This document shows, in pieces, positions 44,234 to 54,440 of a stretch of DNA of 64,000 nt. Origin of the DNA: Clarkia xantiana subsp. parviflora (taxonomy: Eukaryota; Streptophyta; Magnoliopsida; Myrtales; Onagraceae). The stretch lies in the NCBI GenBank assembly GCA_036873135.1, contig JAPTYO010000002.1, forward strand, positions 38,245,452 to 38,309,451, written 5' to 3'. The notes below the pieces were generated by a model. The model searched no databases and had not been told where the DNA came from. It saw only the letters and a list, made by a program, of their open reading frames with translations. The position numbers and the translations under genes are program-made. Numbering within the stretch: position 1 is the stretch's first letter; each line of letters starts with the position of its first letter.

Positions 44234-44777
44234 CATGCCCCCGAGTCAACCAATAGCCTGACCTTTGATTGACTCTATTTTAGGATGGTATGACACGCGC
44301 AATTTGAAGCTGGAATTTTACCTTTTGTCGGAATCCTTACTTACCCATGGGTGTGTGTCTCTGACTCTGCCCCCTGTCTTATAAGATAGAGGAATTTCAG
44401 ACGTCAGAATAGCACGGACACGTGTCTAAGCACGTGTCCGTCTGAGATGGAAATAATAAATCCAATACCGTCACGAACTTATACTCGGAAATATACGCAT
44501 GTGTGGGGATGCAACATGAATATGGTTAAGTGAGTCCATGCTTCAATTTCATGATGGGGTAAGCCTATGTGAGGAAAAATTTCGATTTTGGTCCGAAATT
44601 TTTTCTAAGTATAGGATACTAAAAAATATGCCTATAGGATGCTAACTAGGATAGTAATACTCCTAACCTTAGTTAAAAAAGGAGAAGATAATAGTTTTCT
44701 ATCTAAGCCCTTGGATCTCCTTTTAATTGATGGATGGTTGAGGTTATGTCATCTAAAAAACCCTACACCCCTTTCAT
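44234..44777. other. Polypurine tract and conserved spacer of element B
   Basis: Non-coding and closely similar to 7382-7919 in element A over its whole length. It leads into the TATA box of the plus-strand gene. Confidence 0.55.
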
Positions 44778-44787
44778 TATAAGAAGG
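44778..44787 (+). promoter_or_regulatory. TATA box of the antisense gene in element B
   Basis: TATAAGAAGG, in the same context as TATAAAAAGG at 7920 in element A. It is about 0.9 kb upstream of the first recognisable coding exon; the intervening 44800-45640 holds a GC-rich stretch (44880-45150) and T/C-rich DNA that may include a 5' UTR intron. Confidence 0.55.
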
Positions 44788-45679
44788 AGTTAAGAAATTT
44801 ACCTCATTTGAAAATTGTTGTCATCTTTTTCTCCTTTACTCACACTTGGAGGCCAAGGGAGGAATTTTGGACACCCCAAGGTAAGGGCCGGCCGAAATTC
44901 CGGTGGAGGGCCAGGAATTCCGACCAGCAGCTTGGTGCGGCGGAAGAGACAGCGGCGCGGGGAGGAGCCCTTGGCTCGGCGAGGCACGGCGGCTCGGTAG
45001 CGGAGGTGGTACGGGCCTTGGTCCACGGCGGAGCCAGGCGAGGTCGCTACTGGCGAGGGCGGCGTCTGGGCTGGCAGGAGCAGGCGACGGCGAGGCGGGG
45101 CAGCTCTAGCGCGGCGCGAGGCGACCTCCGGCGACGGCGGGGTCTGATTTCCGGCGACCCCAAAATTTGAATTCATGACCCGTTTATCAAATCGGGTCGG
45201 GTTTTCCAAAGGTCCAATCTTTTCATTCCGTTTACCATATGAAATGTCGATACTTGAATTGCCGATTTTTGATTGCCCATGCTTGATTGCCGATGTTTGT
45301 TATGTGATGATCGTTTGGATTTTTGATTCGTGATTGTCGTAGATAGTCGTTTTCCCGAAGATAGTTTTTGCCCGTTTAAACTATTCCCGCTTGAATTTCG
45401 ATATTTGTGATGCCATTTGCATGTTGATTTCCATTGAGGGGCATAATTGTAATTTTGCTCGACAATCGGTTTTTGATCCGAGCAAAATTGCCCGATTTTG
45501 TCGTTGTAGTGTCCTTAGCATGTGTTCGTTACCTTTGTTGGGTGCCTTTGAATTTTCGGTTGTTGCTTGTCGGGTTCCGGGGTATGCCCGAATTTTTCGG
45601 AGATCTTCTTATCTTAACACCCGTTATGCTATGACAGGTATTGTACTCGTGGTGGCAGAGGCGCTATATCCTTCGAAGG

Positions 45680-47874
45680 ATGAGTAAGTTTTTCTTTCCC
45701 TCTGTTCGTCGCGTTATTTTCTTTCCTGGCATTAGTTCGGAGTCGAGTTCTGAGTTAGGGTATTGCTCGGAGCCTGATTCGAGCTTGGAATTTCTCACTG
45801 CCTTTGATTTAGGTCTCGCTACCTTGTCGGAGAACCATTTGACTAGGTCCGACTATAATGAGCATGTCACCTTAGGCGACATTTGTCCTTTAGACGAGCC
45901 TTTGTACCCCTTCCTCCCTTCTTTGGGAAACACTCGCAAGACAGTGACAGAGCCTCCTAGGGGGAAGGTTTTCGTCTATCCTTCCCAGATTCGGTTGGGT
46001 TACGCCTGCCCTATTGTGATTAGCTCGTAGAGCTGAGCAAATTCTTTAGGATCTCCCCTGTGAACCTTGCCCCCAGCGCTATTCGCGTCTGGGTGGGTTT
46101 CCGGGTGCTATGTCAGTGGTACTCCTGGAAGTACTCCTTGGTCTTGTTCCGGTGCTTCTTCCGATTTCAGTATCAGAAGAAGGTAGGCTTCGCGAGTTTC
46201 TTGACTCGCTATCCTTCCCTCAAAGATTCCCGATTTGCTGATTTCGGGTTGAGCGGGGTTGAGTGGAATACTTCTCTTCGTTTCGTGGTTCGGAGCGATA
46301 ATTCGGCGAGCCATTGGGCCAAACACGACTTCTTTATCACGGATCGATACGTTACCTGGTCGGTTATGAATGAGGACCGATCGGACGGCTGGCCTGCCTT
46401 TGGGGAGTTCTCTTCTGTGGACTTCGAGACCATGAAGACTATATACGAGAGCCACAAGACCCAGTCCTACTGCCCTGTGTCCTTGTTGACCGAGACAGAC
46501 CTCTATGAGGCAGATATTAGTTTGACTCCTCTCTCCGGGGATTCGGTATGCTACTTAGTCTTCTCATCTATATTTATTTTTTGTTTTTCCCTTGTAGGTT
46601 GGTTTCACGGGAAAACGTATAACGTGCAGGCAGCGCCAGTTGACTTGAGCAAGAGGAGGGCTCCCTCCAGCTCTACTCCGAAGAAGTCCCCTATGCCTGG
46701 GAAGACTGCTGGGGCCTCTGATATACTTCTTTCTTTCTCCTCTTATGGTATACTTGTGTTTTTTCTCATGTTGTTTTCCTTGTGTTGTTAGGGTACTCTC
46801 CCTTGGTGACCGAGAGAGTCGTCTCTGTGGGCAAGGGCTCTGGACCTTCTAAGTCCAAGTCACGGAGGTCCGACTCTGAGGCCGGGGCCTCGGCTGTCAA
46901 GAAGAATAAAGCTGCAGATCCTCCTCCCCCTGGTGTTCGTCCCCCGACCCTGTCTCGCGACAAAGAGATAGTGGTCGAAGAGGCGCCTTCCCGGGCTGAT
47001 AAAGGGAAGCGGCCTGCTGGCGATGGTGGGGTGGTTACTGATTCTCCATCTCCTGCCCCCCAGCCGAGGGCACGATCTTCAAGTTCGTTTATTCTTTATG
47101 TCACTGATGCTTCTATGCTTGTGTTTTTCTTTACCTTGCTTTCTTTGCATAGGTGGGCCTCCGGCTTTGAGTCGGAAGGACTTTGCGCGCCTCACTGACG
47201 AGGATATTGTGGGAGCTGAGTGGACTCCCTTTGCTGGATTGAAGGAGTTCCACTTTGACAGCGGTTCCTCCTTGCGCACCCCGGAGGTTGGCATTCGGGT
47301 ACTTCGCGGTGCTATCGCTCCCGGTGATCGTGCTCCTCAGCCCAAGTCCCCTAAGGAGACCCGATGCTTCATCCAGGGGGTGTTATCCCGCTATGTCCCT
47401 GTGAGTGGTGTTTCTCTTCCTTTTCTAGTTTCATGTGATTGCTTGCTAAGTCGTTTACCCCTTGTTGACTTTTCAGGGTATGTCCGACATGGTGAATATG
47501 TCGTCTCTTGCGCTTGAGCTGTCAGATGAGAAGAAGGCCCTTGAGGATAACCAGGTATCCTTGAAGGCGGAGCTTGCCACGGCCGCTGAGAAGGCTTGCC
47601 TGCCTGACTTGCAGACGAGGAGCTTAGGGGCCAGGTAGCTCTACTTGAGACTACCGTGGGTGGTTTGCGCCGTGAGGCTGATGTTGCATCGTCACTCCAT
47701 GCTGAGGAGTTGACGAAGCTTGAGGCGAGGTGCCGGGCGGAGGAGAGAGCTGTTGCAGTAGCTGAGTACAAAGCTTCCCCTGCCTTTACTGCTGATTACA
47801 ACGTTCAGTTGAACCAGGAGATGAACCGATTCGGGGAGTATCTTGTCGATCATATCTTCCGTATTGATCCCTAG
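45680..47874 (+). pseudogene. Antisense spliced gene of element B (plant gypsy-associated 'transposase-like' domain plus coiled coil)
   Basis: Proposed exons are 45680-46545, 46598-46747, 46792-about 47083, 47153-47400 and 47477-47874, with GT-AG introns. Exon 1 has FFFPSVRRVIFFPG, GKVFVYPSQIRLGYACP and VNLAPSAIRVWVGFRVL, then RYVTWSV. This LAP-SAIR-GF pattern resembles the domain annotated as putative gypsy-type transposon protein (Pfam Transposase_28) as I recall it. Exons 2-3 are low-complexity, basic and serine/proline-rich. Exons 4-5 contain LSRKDFARLTDEDIVGAEW, LRTPEVGIRVLRGAI and a coiled coil ending in AVAVAEYKASPAFTADYN, homologous to element A. A one-base frame break lies near 46025 and another between about 47600 and 47640, so this copy is damaged. 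Confidence 0.7.
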
Positions 47875-48556
47875 TTTCCCGTCAATGATCTGGGTGACTT
47901 TGGGCCATATGCTGCTGGTTATATTATATGGCCGTTCTTAGGGGTCAAGCTGCCGTTGCTGATGAGCCTGCCCCTGCACAGGTGGATGCTGTACCCGTGG
48001 ATGTTGATAGTTCAGGCTCTTCCTCATCTTCTTCGAGCTCTGTTAGTGGTTCTTTCTCAGAGGTTCAGGACCGTGAGGACTCTCCAGCAGGTTCTGGTTG
48101 ATATGTTGATATCTCTTTATCCTTGTACATATGACTTTACCTTTCCTCCCCTTTAATGGGTTGAGTGTTTCTCCCCTTGATGGGTCGAGTTCATTTTGGG
48201 ATTGCTATACTTGGGATGTTTTCGTGCTTTCCTTCTTTGCATGGTTATGTTGGCAGTGTGTGGAACACTTGCCTTTGGTTGTGGTATGCATGGTAGGGTG
48301 AGTTGTTACTTTTGATGGTTGCTTCATATGCTTCTGTATATATTCCTTTGATCATGGACTCTTCCTTTCCTTGTTCTTTCCTTTACTTATCTTTCTTTTG
48401 TGTTTTTCTTCACATCATACCTGCTATCTCATCAAGAACAAACATTATGTGTTCTTCATACAACTTTGCTTTGCAATTATTTTCTTATGGAATCCTTCCT
48501 ACTATGGTGTAATGATCTCTTCTGATACCCTTTAAATGGTATATATGGTACTGTTA
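47875..48556 (+). other. Probable 3' UTR of the antisense gene, element B
   Basis: Non-coding, serine-codon-rich remnant followed by T-rich DNA similar to 9690-10123 of element A. Nothing else is recognisable. Confidence 0.35.
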
Positions 48557-49040
48557 GACCAAAGATACGCTCTTGGTGGGCATCGAAAACTGTTCACGAG
48601 ACTGGCTCTCGGAGGGCACTTAACGTTTCACAGGATAGGCTCCCGGAGGGCGCAAGTTAGACCAAAGATACGCTCCTGGTGGGCGTCGAATCTGGTAGTT
48701 TGAAATCTACCTCAAGATACGCTCTTGGGGGCATCAAATTTGGTAGTTTGAAATCTACCTCAAGATACGCTCTTGGGGGCGTCGAATCTGGTAGTTTGAA
48801 ATCTACCTCAAGATACGCTCTTGGGGGCGTCGAAGGTCGTAGTTTTTAGAAACCACTCTCAAGATACGCTCTTGGGGGCGTCGAAGTTCGTAGTTTTTGG
48901 AAACCACTTTCAAGATACGCTCTTGGGGGCGTTGAAGTTCGTAGTTTTTGGAAACCACTCTCAAGATACGCTCTTGGGGGCGTCGAAGTTCGTAGTATGA
49001 AAACTACTCTCAAGATACGCTCTTAGGGGCGTTGGAGGCG
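48557..49040. repeat. Hairpin-forming tandem array (element B)
   Basis: One unit of about 104 bp (48557-48660) and a partial one (from 48661) begin ACCAAAGATACGCTC. They are followed by seven units of about 49-50 bp starting near 48713, 48761, 48809, 48860, 48911, 48962 and 49011. The short units have the same two stems as element A: CAAGA/TCTTG and a variable GGTAG/CTACC or GTAGT/ACTAC-type stem. There are fewer units than in A, so copy number changes within the family. Confidence 0.92.
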
Positions 49041-49267
49041 TTGTTGTCTTGGAAGTCATATCTGTGTAAGGACAACATAGTGATTATATCATCATCTTCT
49101 TTGAAAGATACTTTTGAGTAACTTCTACTTCATTAGGAGCATTCATGCTTTATGTACATTTGGGGTGCCTTGGATGGATCAAGACACCTTTTGGTGGAAA
49201 TCAAAGATAGTTGTAGAGTCGGAGTAACTTCTTGAGTTCTCCTTCTCAAAAGTTGTTTTTGGAAAAC

Positions 49268-50584
49268 TTAAAATGCTTGAACATGCAAAGTGCTGAATAT
49301 TAAACTAAGGATATGGGGTGGTGAGTGTGTCTGTTGCCACGTCTCCTTTAGGCCTCCTTTGTTAATCATCTTTTCCACTTCTATCTTCAATACCATGCAA
49401 TCATTGGTTTGATGCCCCCAAGTCCCATGGTATTCACACCAACCCTGTGCATCTCTTCCTAGGAAGGCCTTGCCCTCCTCCTTGCATTTTGGTAGCTCTT
49501 CTTTGAGGTACTCTTGAAAAATTTCTTCTATCTTCATTGCAAGGGGTGTGAATTTGAAGTTTACACCTCCTTTCAATGTGTCAGTCTCTCTTCCTTCTTC
49601 AAGGACTTCTTCACATTGCCCTGTCTCCTTTGCAAATGCCTTGTCCAGTCTCTCTTTGAGTTCCCTCATTGTGCTTGTCATGACCACCTCATAGAGCCCT
49701 CCATATGCTTCAATTGAGGTTGGATGCAGGTTTCTAAGAAAGGCCCTTACGGCCTCACTTCTTGTTATATCCATGCCTGCACCGTACCTGAAGAATCTTC
49801 CAAAGTAGCTTGACATGGACTCCTCCTGCATTTGCTTGATGTCGTCGATGTATTGGAAGCCCTTTTCAATGGATTTTCTTGTTCTCTTTCCTTCTTCATT
49901 CTCTGGCTGCCAGGGTATTCTTGTTACCTTTACAGCCTTACCTCTTTGCTTCTTCTTGGGTAGTCCTTGAAAGAACTGCCTACTCAGGCGGAGTGTAACT
50001 CCTGCTCTCATCTTTCCCTGCCTTAGCCTTTTCATCACCTTCTCTTTGCCTTGGATGGCCCCAATCATGACCATTGCCACTGCTTCTGACTTGTGTGATC
50101 CACGTCTCATAGAGTTGACGTAGCACTGTCTCGCAGTGCGTTGATCACCCAAGACTTCCCCAATTTCGTTTTCGATGATATACTTCAGCTTCTGGTGCAC
50201 TGTAGATGGCACAATTTCATATGAATTTATGGTTGTTCTTCCTAAGATCCCGTTGTAGGCTCCCAGGCTTTCAACCACCATGAAGTTGATGTTCACTTTT
50301 AGCTGTGTCCATCCCTGGCCCATGGTCACTGGCAGGGTTATCATTCCTAAGGGGTAACTTGTTGCCCCTGAGAAGCCAACCAGATGGAAGTTGACTGGTT
50401 TGATATCCGCCTTTGCTTTTCCTATCTCTTCCAAGACCCTCAGGCTTAGGAGGTCTGCGGAGCTGCCTCCATCTACCAGTATCCTTTTTACATTGAAGTT
50501 ATCGATGTCCATCGTGATGACTAAAGCATCATCGTGCGGGAAGACAATATGACTCTTGTCCTTCTCCGAAAACTCAATCTTCAT
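49268..50584 (-). CDS. Element B: aspartic protease fused to a second gag-like module
   Basis: An intact ORF of 438 codons. Residues 1-170 are the retroviral-type protease domain homologous to element A (DALVITMDIDNFNVKRILVD, then GGSS at 39-42; FSGATSYPLGMITLPVTMGQ; YNGILGRTTIN). The active-site triad reads DGG rather than DSG or DTG. Where RT would follow, residues about 240-430 instead resemble the C-terminal half of gag: IDDIKQMQEESMSSYFGRF and RAFLRNLHPTSIEAY align with DDVKQENDGSLADYYTRF and RAFIRNL in this element's own gag. WCEYHGTWGHQTNDCMVLK matches gag's WCDNHEAYGHDTNECFSLK. Cys and His at 383, 386, 391 and 396 form a CHHC-like knuckle. The start overlaps the gag stop by 11 bases, in the +1 frame. 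RT, RNase H and integrase are absent. Confidence 0.88.
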   Translation of the reverse strand: MKIEFSEKDKSHIVFPHDDALVITMDIDNFNVKRILVDGGSSADLLSLRVLEEIGKAKADIKPVNFHLVGFSGATSYPLGMITLPVTMGQGWTQLKVNINFMVVESLGAYNGILGRTTINSYEIVPSTVHQKLKYIIENEIGEVLGDQRTARQCYVNSMRRGSHKSEAVAMVMIGAIQGKEKVMKRLRQGKMRAGVTLRLSRQFFQGLPKKKQRGKAVKVTRIPWQPENEEGKRTRKSIEKGFQYIDDIKQMQEESMSSYFGRFFRYGAGMDITRSEAVRAFLRNLHPTSIEAYGGLYEVVMTSTMRELKERLDKAFAKETGQCEEVLEEGRETDTLKGGVNFKFTPLAMKIEEIFQEYLKEELPKCKEEGKAFLGRDAQGWCEYHGTWGHQTNDCMVLKIEVEKMINKGGLKETWQQTHSPPHILSLIFSTLHVQAF

Positions 50585-51824
50585 CTCCTCTCCTTCTCGT
50601 GGTCTCTTTTCTCCACTTTGGCACTGGGCTCAACTTGGATGCATAAACCTCCCTTGCATTGGCTGTTGGGCCACCCGATGCCACTCCTCCATGTATCATG
50701 TTTATAGTCCCCCTCTTGTTAGGTGGGGGATTATAATCTACCTTGTCTTTGCCTTTATCCTTGTGTGATGGCCCTGGTTGTGTGCCATTGCCACCGTGAT
50801 CAACAAACTGTTTCAGCTCCCCTCTTTGGATGATATTGTTGATACTTAGCTTCAAGCTAAAGCATTCGTTCGTATCATGCCCATACGCCTCATGGTTATC
50901 ACACCATCTATCCTTGTGTGTCCCTACCATTGGGGCTCTCCATCTTCCGGGGGGCGACCATAATTTCTGATTTCTCATCTCTCTCAGGACCACTGCTGGG
51001 GTGGTGTTCAATGGTATGAACTTGATAACATTTATTTCTCTAGCCTTCAATGGCTCACCCATCTGATTTCTTTGCTGAGGCGGGCGCCATTCTTGTTGCC
51101 TTATGGGTTGAGGTGCCTGAGGTGGCTTTCCCTTATTCTGCTTTGTATTGTCCTCCTTTGCTGCCTGAATCTTGGCTTTCTTACTCACTCTGTGCCTCTC
51201 TAGGTCTATGTGAGTTTTCACTCTCCCTGCCAACTCCTCTAAGGTACTTACAGGTTTTTTGGCCATCTTCTCTGCCAATGTGGACCCAAAGCGGCCAAGG
51301 TTTCTTATGAAGGCTCTTATTATTTCACCCTCGGTGATGCCGCCTTGTATGTCTGCTATGTTCTGGTTGAACCTTGTGTAGTAATCAGCCAAAGATCCAT
51401 CATTCTCTTGCTTCACGTCATCTAGGGAGCATGTTCCTTTGAGCAGCTTCCTTTCTCCTAAGTATCTCTGAAGAAACTTCGCCTTTAGCTGTGCCCATGA
51501 GTGGATGCTCTCAGCAGGTAGGCTGAAAAACCAATGTGACGCCACCCCTGATAGGGTGTTTGGAAATAAGAGCGCCTTGTAGCGGTCATCAGTTGTTCTC
51601 CCGAATAGAGAGGCTTCATGCTGCTGGATGTGCTCTAAAGGGTCTCCCTTGCCATTGTATTTTGCTATATGTATTGTATGCAAGGAGTCTGGCACTTTGT
51701 TCATTTCCAACTCCCTCGTGAAGGGGTGGTTTGTGTTGTCACTCAGGCAGTGCAATCTGTTCCTCTTGGACTCACTCATCTTCCTTGTTATCATGGCTTC
51801 TATCTCTTCCGGGGTTATCATCAC
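50574..51824 (-). CDS. gag: Element B gag, C-terminal 416 codons
   Basis: Open segment with the Tat gag pattern: HTIHIAKYNGKGDPLEHIQQ; ALLFPNTLSGVASHWFFSLP; AQLKAKFLQRYLGERKL; DDVKQENDGSLADYYTRFNQ; a Gln/Pro-rich linker; and a knuckle-like WCDNHEAYGHDTNECFSLK. It ends INMIHGGVASGGPTANAREV... before TGA; element A's polyprotein starts in the homologous VIHGG region. The full gag should start further right (see 51825-52671). ATG 51824 is simply the first after an upstream stop. Confidence 0.9.
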   Translation of the reverse strand: MMITPEEIEAMITRKMSESKRNRLHCLSDNTNHPFTRELEMNKVPDSLHTIHIAKYNGKGDPLEHIQQHEASLFGRTTDDRYKALLFPNTLSGVASHWFFSLPAESIHSWAQLKAKFLQRYLGERKLLKGTCSLDDVKQENDGSLADYYTRFNQNIADIQGGITEGEIIRAFIRNLGRFGSTLAEKMAKKPVSTLEELAGRVKTHIDLERHRVSKKAKIQAAKEDNTKQNKGKPPQAPQPIRQQEWRPPQQRNQMGEPLKAREINVIKFIPLNTTPAVVLREMRNQKLWSPPGRWRAPMVGTHKDRWCDNHEAYGHDTNECFSLKLSINNIIQRGELKQFVDHGGNGTQPGPSHKDKGKDKVDYNPPPNKRGTINMIHGGVASGGPTANAREVYASKLSPVPKWRKETTRRRGDED

Positions 51825-52671
51825 CGGCGTTGCAGTATAGTCTCTCTGATATCCTCCATAATTGTAAACTGGGCTTACCAGGATCCCTTGTCCGTGCTGG
51901 TACGGACTATAAGCGTATCCCTGATATCCCTGTTGGGGTACTTGGTGGATTTCCTGCCTCCTTGGAGGTCTTGCCTGTCTATCTGCCCCCAGCGGGGTGT
52001 ATGCCCTGGTATCCTGCTATGGCTGTTGCTGCCTTGGAGGCACAAACTGCTGCCTTCCCTCTGGGGGTGGCCTTTGGTCATCTCTCCTTTGTTCTTCTCG
52101 CTGCCCTGTTGGAGGGTGCGAGTAGTGTTCTTCTTCTGGGACTTGTTCTTTCTCATGAACTTCTTCTTCTTCATGCTGGTGTTGCCTTCCCTGCCTGTTC
52201 CTCAGAGTCTCTCTATAGGCTAGCAGCTCATCCAATGCGCTCATCAACCCCGGAGTCACTGTCTGTGCTCCTTGCGAGTATGCGGGCCTTGTGTTGGTTG
52301 TGTGGGCGCGGTTATCGTTCCTTTGAGCCGGCATTACATATGGATACCCTTGAGGTTGTGCCTCATAATAGTACCCCTGAGGAGGTGCCGTGTATTGGGA
52401 TGGCACTCCTTGTTGCCCCCTGTCTCTGTGGCCTCCTAGCCAATGGAGTTGAAGCTGTGGAAGACTCAGCCCCAGCTGGGCGTGAAGGTCCTCCTCCCTG
52501 ATTGTTAGGCTGGGGTGCCTGTGGGGCTACCTGAGGCTCTGGGTGTGCAGGCTGTTTCTCTGGGTTAGGCTGCCTTGCTGGAGGTATAGGCTGTCTTTCT
52601 TGCCTATTGCCCCCAGGTGGGCGATTATCTCTAGACGCTAAGGTGTTCGTCATCGCTCTTGTGATTGCCAA
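51825..52671 (-). pseudogene. gag: Element B gag N-terminal region, broken
   Basis: It probably begins MAITRAMTNTLASRD at 52671, soon after the primer site. It is proline/glutamine-rich (PQGYYYEAQPQGYPYV, QQFVPPRQQQP). It changes frame once between 52406 and 52363. A single TAG at 52019-52017 then separates it from the downstream gag frame; the context QQQP-stop-QD suggests a CAG-to-TAG change. These two lesions make the copy defective for full-length Gag unless read through. Confidence 0.75.
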
Positions 52672-52703
52672 GCTTTCTATTCGAAACCCACGGACGACGC
52701 CAA

Positions 52704-53425
52704 GTGTTAGGTTCTAAGCCTTCGGTCAACGGGTCGTCTTCCTAAGGCTTACTCCTCACTGGTGAGTTGACGGATTCTGTGCTTCTCGGGTTCAGTCACT
52801 CTGCTCCTTTCCTTCTTCTACACACGACCCTGCAAGAGGGGCAGTATCAAGCACGGAGGGGGGGGGGGGGTGGTGCTTCATGAACCCTCTCCGATGCCTA
52901 AGTCAGTACGTCCCTTTTTAGAGAGATAAAGTCTAAAGTCTAGAGAGAAGCTAGAGCCAAAATTGCATAATTAGCCAAGATGATCAAATGAATGGTGGAA
53001 GGGTTGTATTTATAGGCAACGATGTCGTTAAGGTGACTTAATGACATCGTTAACCTTTAAACACAATTAATTAGTCCTTGATCACATAATTAAAACCTTA
53101 AAGCATGGAGAGGTTGGCGGAAATCATCTAAGTGTAGGAGTCGCGAAATGGTGCCTGGGCCCTTGGGGGCGGAGAGAAAATCCGACCCCTAAGGGTAGGG
53201 GTTGGGTTGGCCAACCCGATCTCCCCTAGGGGAGGTCGGGTGTGACCACCCGACCTCACCTAGGTGAGTTCGACGCGTGGCCCGGACGAGTATTTTCGCC
53301 TCGTCCGGACCGTTGGTGTTTCGACGGGGTGTTCGGGTCAAAGTTTCGATTTACAATCATTAACGGGGTGATAAAAATAAAACGATTCGGAAGTCAACGG
53401 GTTCAAATTGCGCGTATATCCATCA
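52704..53425 (-). repeat. Element B 5' LTR (right copy)
   Basis: It is closely similar to 43505-44233. It carries a 13-G tract at 52858-52870, a TATA box (minus) at 53007-53014, and a shortened palindrome cluster (one GGGTTGG...CCAACCC arm pair missing). Confidence 0.9.
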
Positions 53426-53430
53426 CGTGG

Positions 53431-54440
53431 CCTCTCCCATGTCTTTCATCTCAAATACAGATGCTAACCAGGACTTTGACTTATTCATGAAACTCTTGTC
53501 GTTTGCAGCAATGAGTATGTCGTCCACGTATAAGGTTAAGATGACATATTTGGACCCTGGGGTCTTATAATACACGAACGGATCCTCGTGAAGATTCACG
53601 AATCCGTTCCCTACGATTTCCTCGTGGAATCTGCGGTACCATTGCCGAGACGACTGTTTAAGACCGTATATGGACCTTTGGAGTTTACCAACTTTACGTT
53701 CGTTACCAGGAGTAATGAAACCCTCCAGTTGCTCCATGTAGATCTCTTCCTCCAGGTTTCCATGGAGGAATGCGGTCTTAACATCTATTTGGTGCAGCTC
53801 GAGATCGAGACTTGACCAGGACCATAAATGGCCCTAACCGTGGTTTTACACACAGTCTGTGAGTTTCTCTTATCAAATCCCACTCCGTGAATTGGGTAAG
53901 TCCTTTCGCAATAAGTCGAGTTGTTCGACCTTTTTCCATCAGTGGCAAGCCTTCTTTCAGGGCTCACCTTATCCTTATGCCCCTGTGTTTAGCAGGTAAA
54001 TCAACTATAGACTAAAATTGCTTTCATTTAGGCGATCTCTCTCATATATTATTTATTTGCATTTCTTAACTTGAGGTCTTTCCAATGCTTGCCAACAGTT
54101 TGAGCGGGGTTTTCACCTTGCTCAATGGAATACTTGCCTTTGACTCTCGTCTAGGCATTATGAGTCCCACTTATTAGTCTGATCTTTTCTCCCACTCGGA
54201 ATAACGCTTCTTATCGTAGCATCATTTCTATTGGGAATAATCCTCCCACTCGGAACAATGCTTCTTATCGGAGCATCGTCTCTGTTGGGAACAACAAAAG
54301 AGCTAGAACCTTGACCTATAACTTTCCTATTACAACCTCTTGGTCTCGGGGTATTACTTCTGAGATGCATCCCTTGATCACTAGGATCTGGAACCAAGTA
54401 TGGTTGGATCACTCCCACTGGAAACAATGGGTAATATAGG
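53431..54440 (-). pseudogene. pol: Copia pol remnant, RT first half (right piece)
   Basis: The minus strand encodes MEQLEGFITPGNERKVGKLQ, RSIYGLKQSSRQWYRRFHEE and the RT box YVDDILIAAND, ending FEMKDMGEAT at the element B junction; it continues at 43499 with YILGIKIDRD. Further right, broken frames (53785-53967 and 54158-54427) match the linker before copia RT. The duplicated target CGTGG interrupts a conserved RT strand, so element B inserted after this copia copy. Confidence 0.85.

Larger units (their letters stand above)
43505..53425 (-). mobile_element. Element B: Tat-lineage LTR retrotransposon without RT or integrase, 9.9 kb
   Basis: LTRs at 43505-44233 and 52704-53425 are flanked by a perfect 5-bp duplication CGTGG. 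The primer site (TTGGCGTCGTCCGTGGG, minus, near 52702) and polypurine tract (ACTCGGGGGCATG, minus, 44246-44234) match element A in position and sequence. Reading leftwards: gag (52671-50574), protease plus a second gag-like module (50584-49268), the hairpin tandem array (about 49040-48557), then a convergent spliced gene on the plus strand (about 45680-47874). No RT, RNase H or integrase is found, so it must depend on another element. It is related to element A but the LTRs have diverged. Confidence 0.93.

Noticed and set aside
44799..45209. Overlapping ORFs downstream of the element B antisense TATA box
   Set aside because: GC-rich stretch open on both strands in several frames; the homologous region of element A does not conserve any of them. 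Likely 5' UTR of the antisense gene.
51669..52501. Plus-strand ORFs of 184 and 256 codons
   Set aside because: Shadow frames opposite the Pro/Gln-rich N-terminal gag region.
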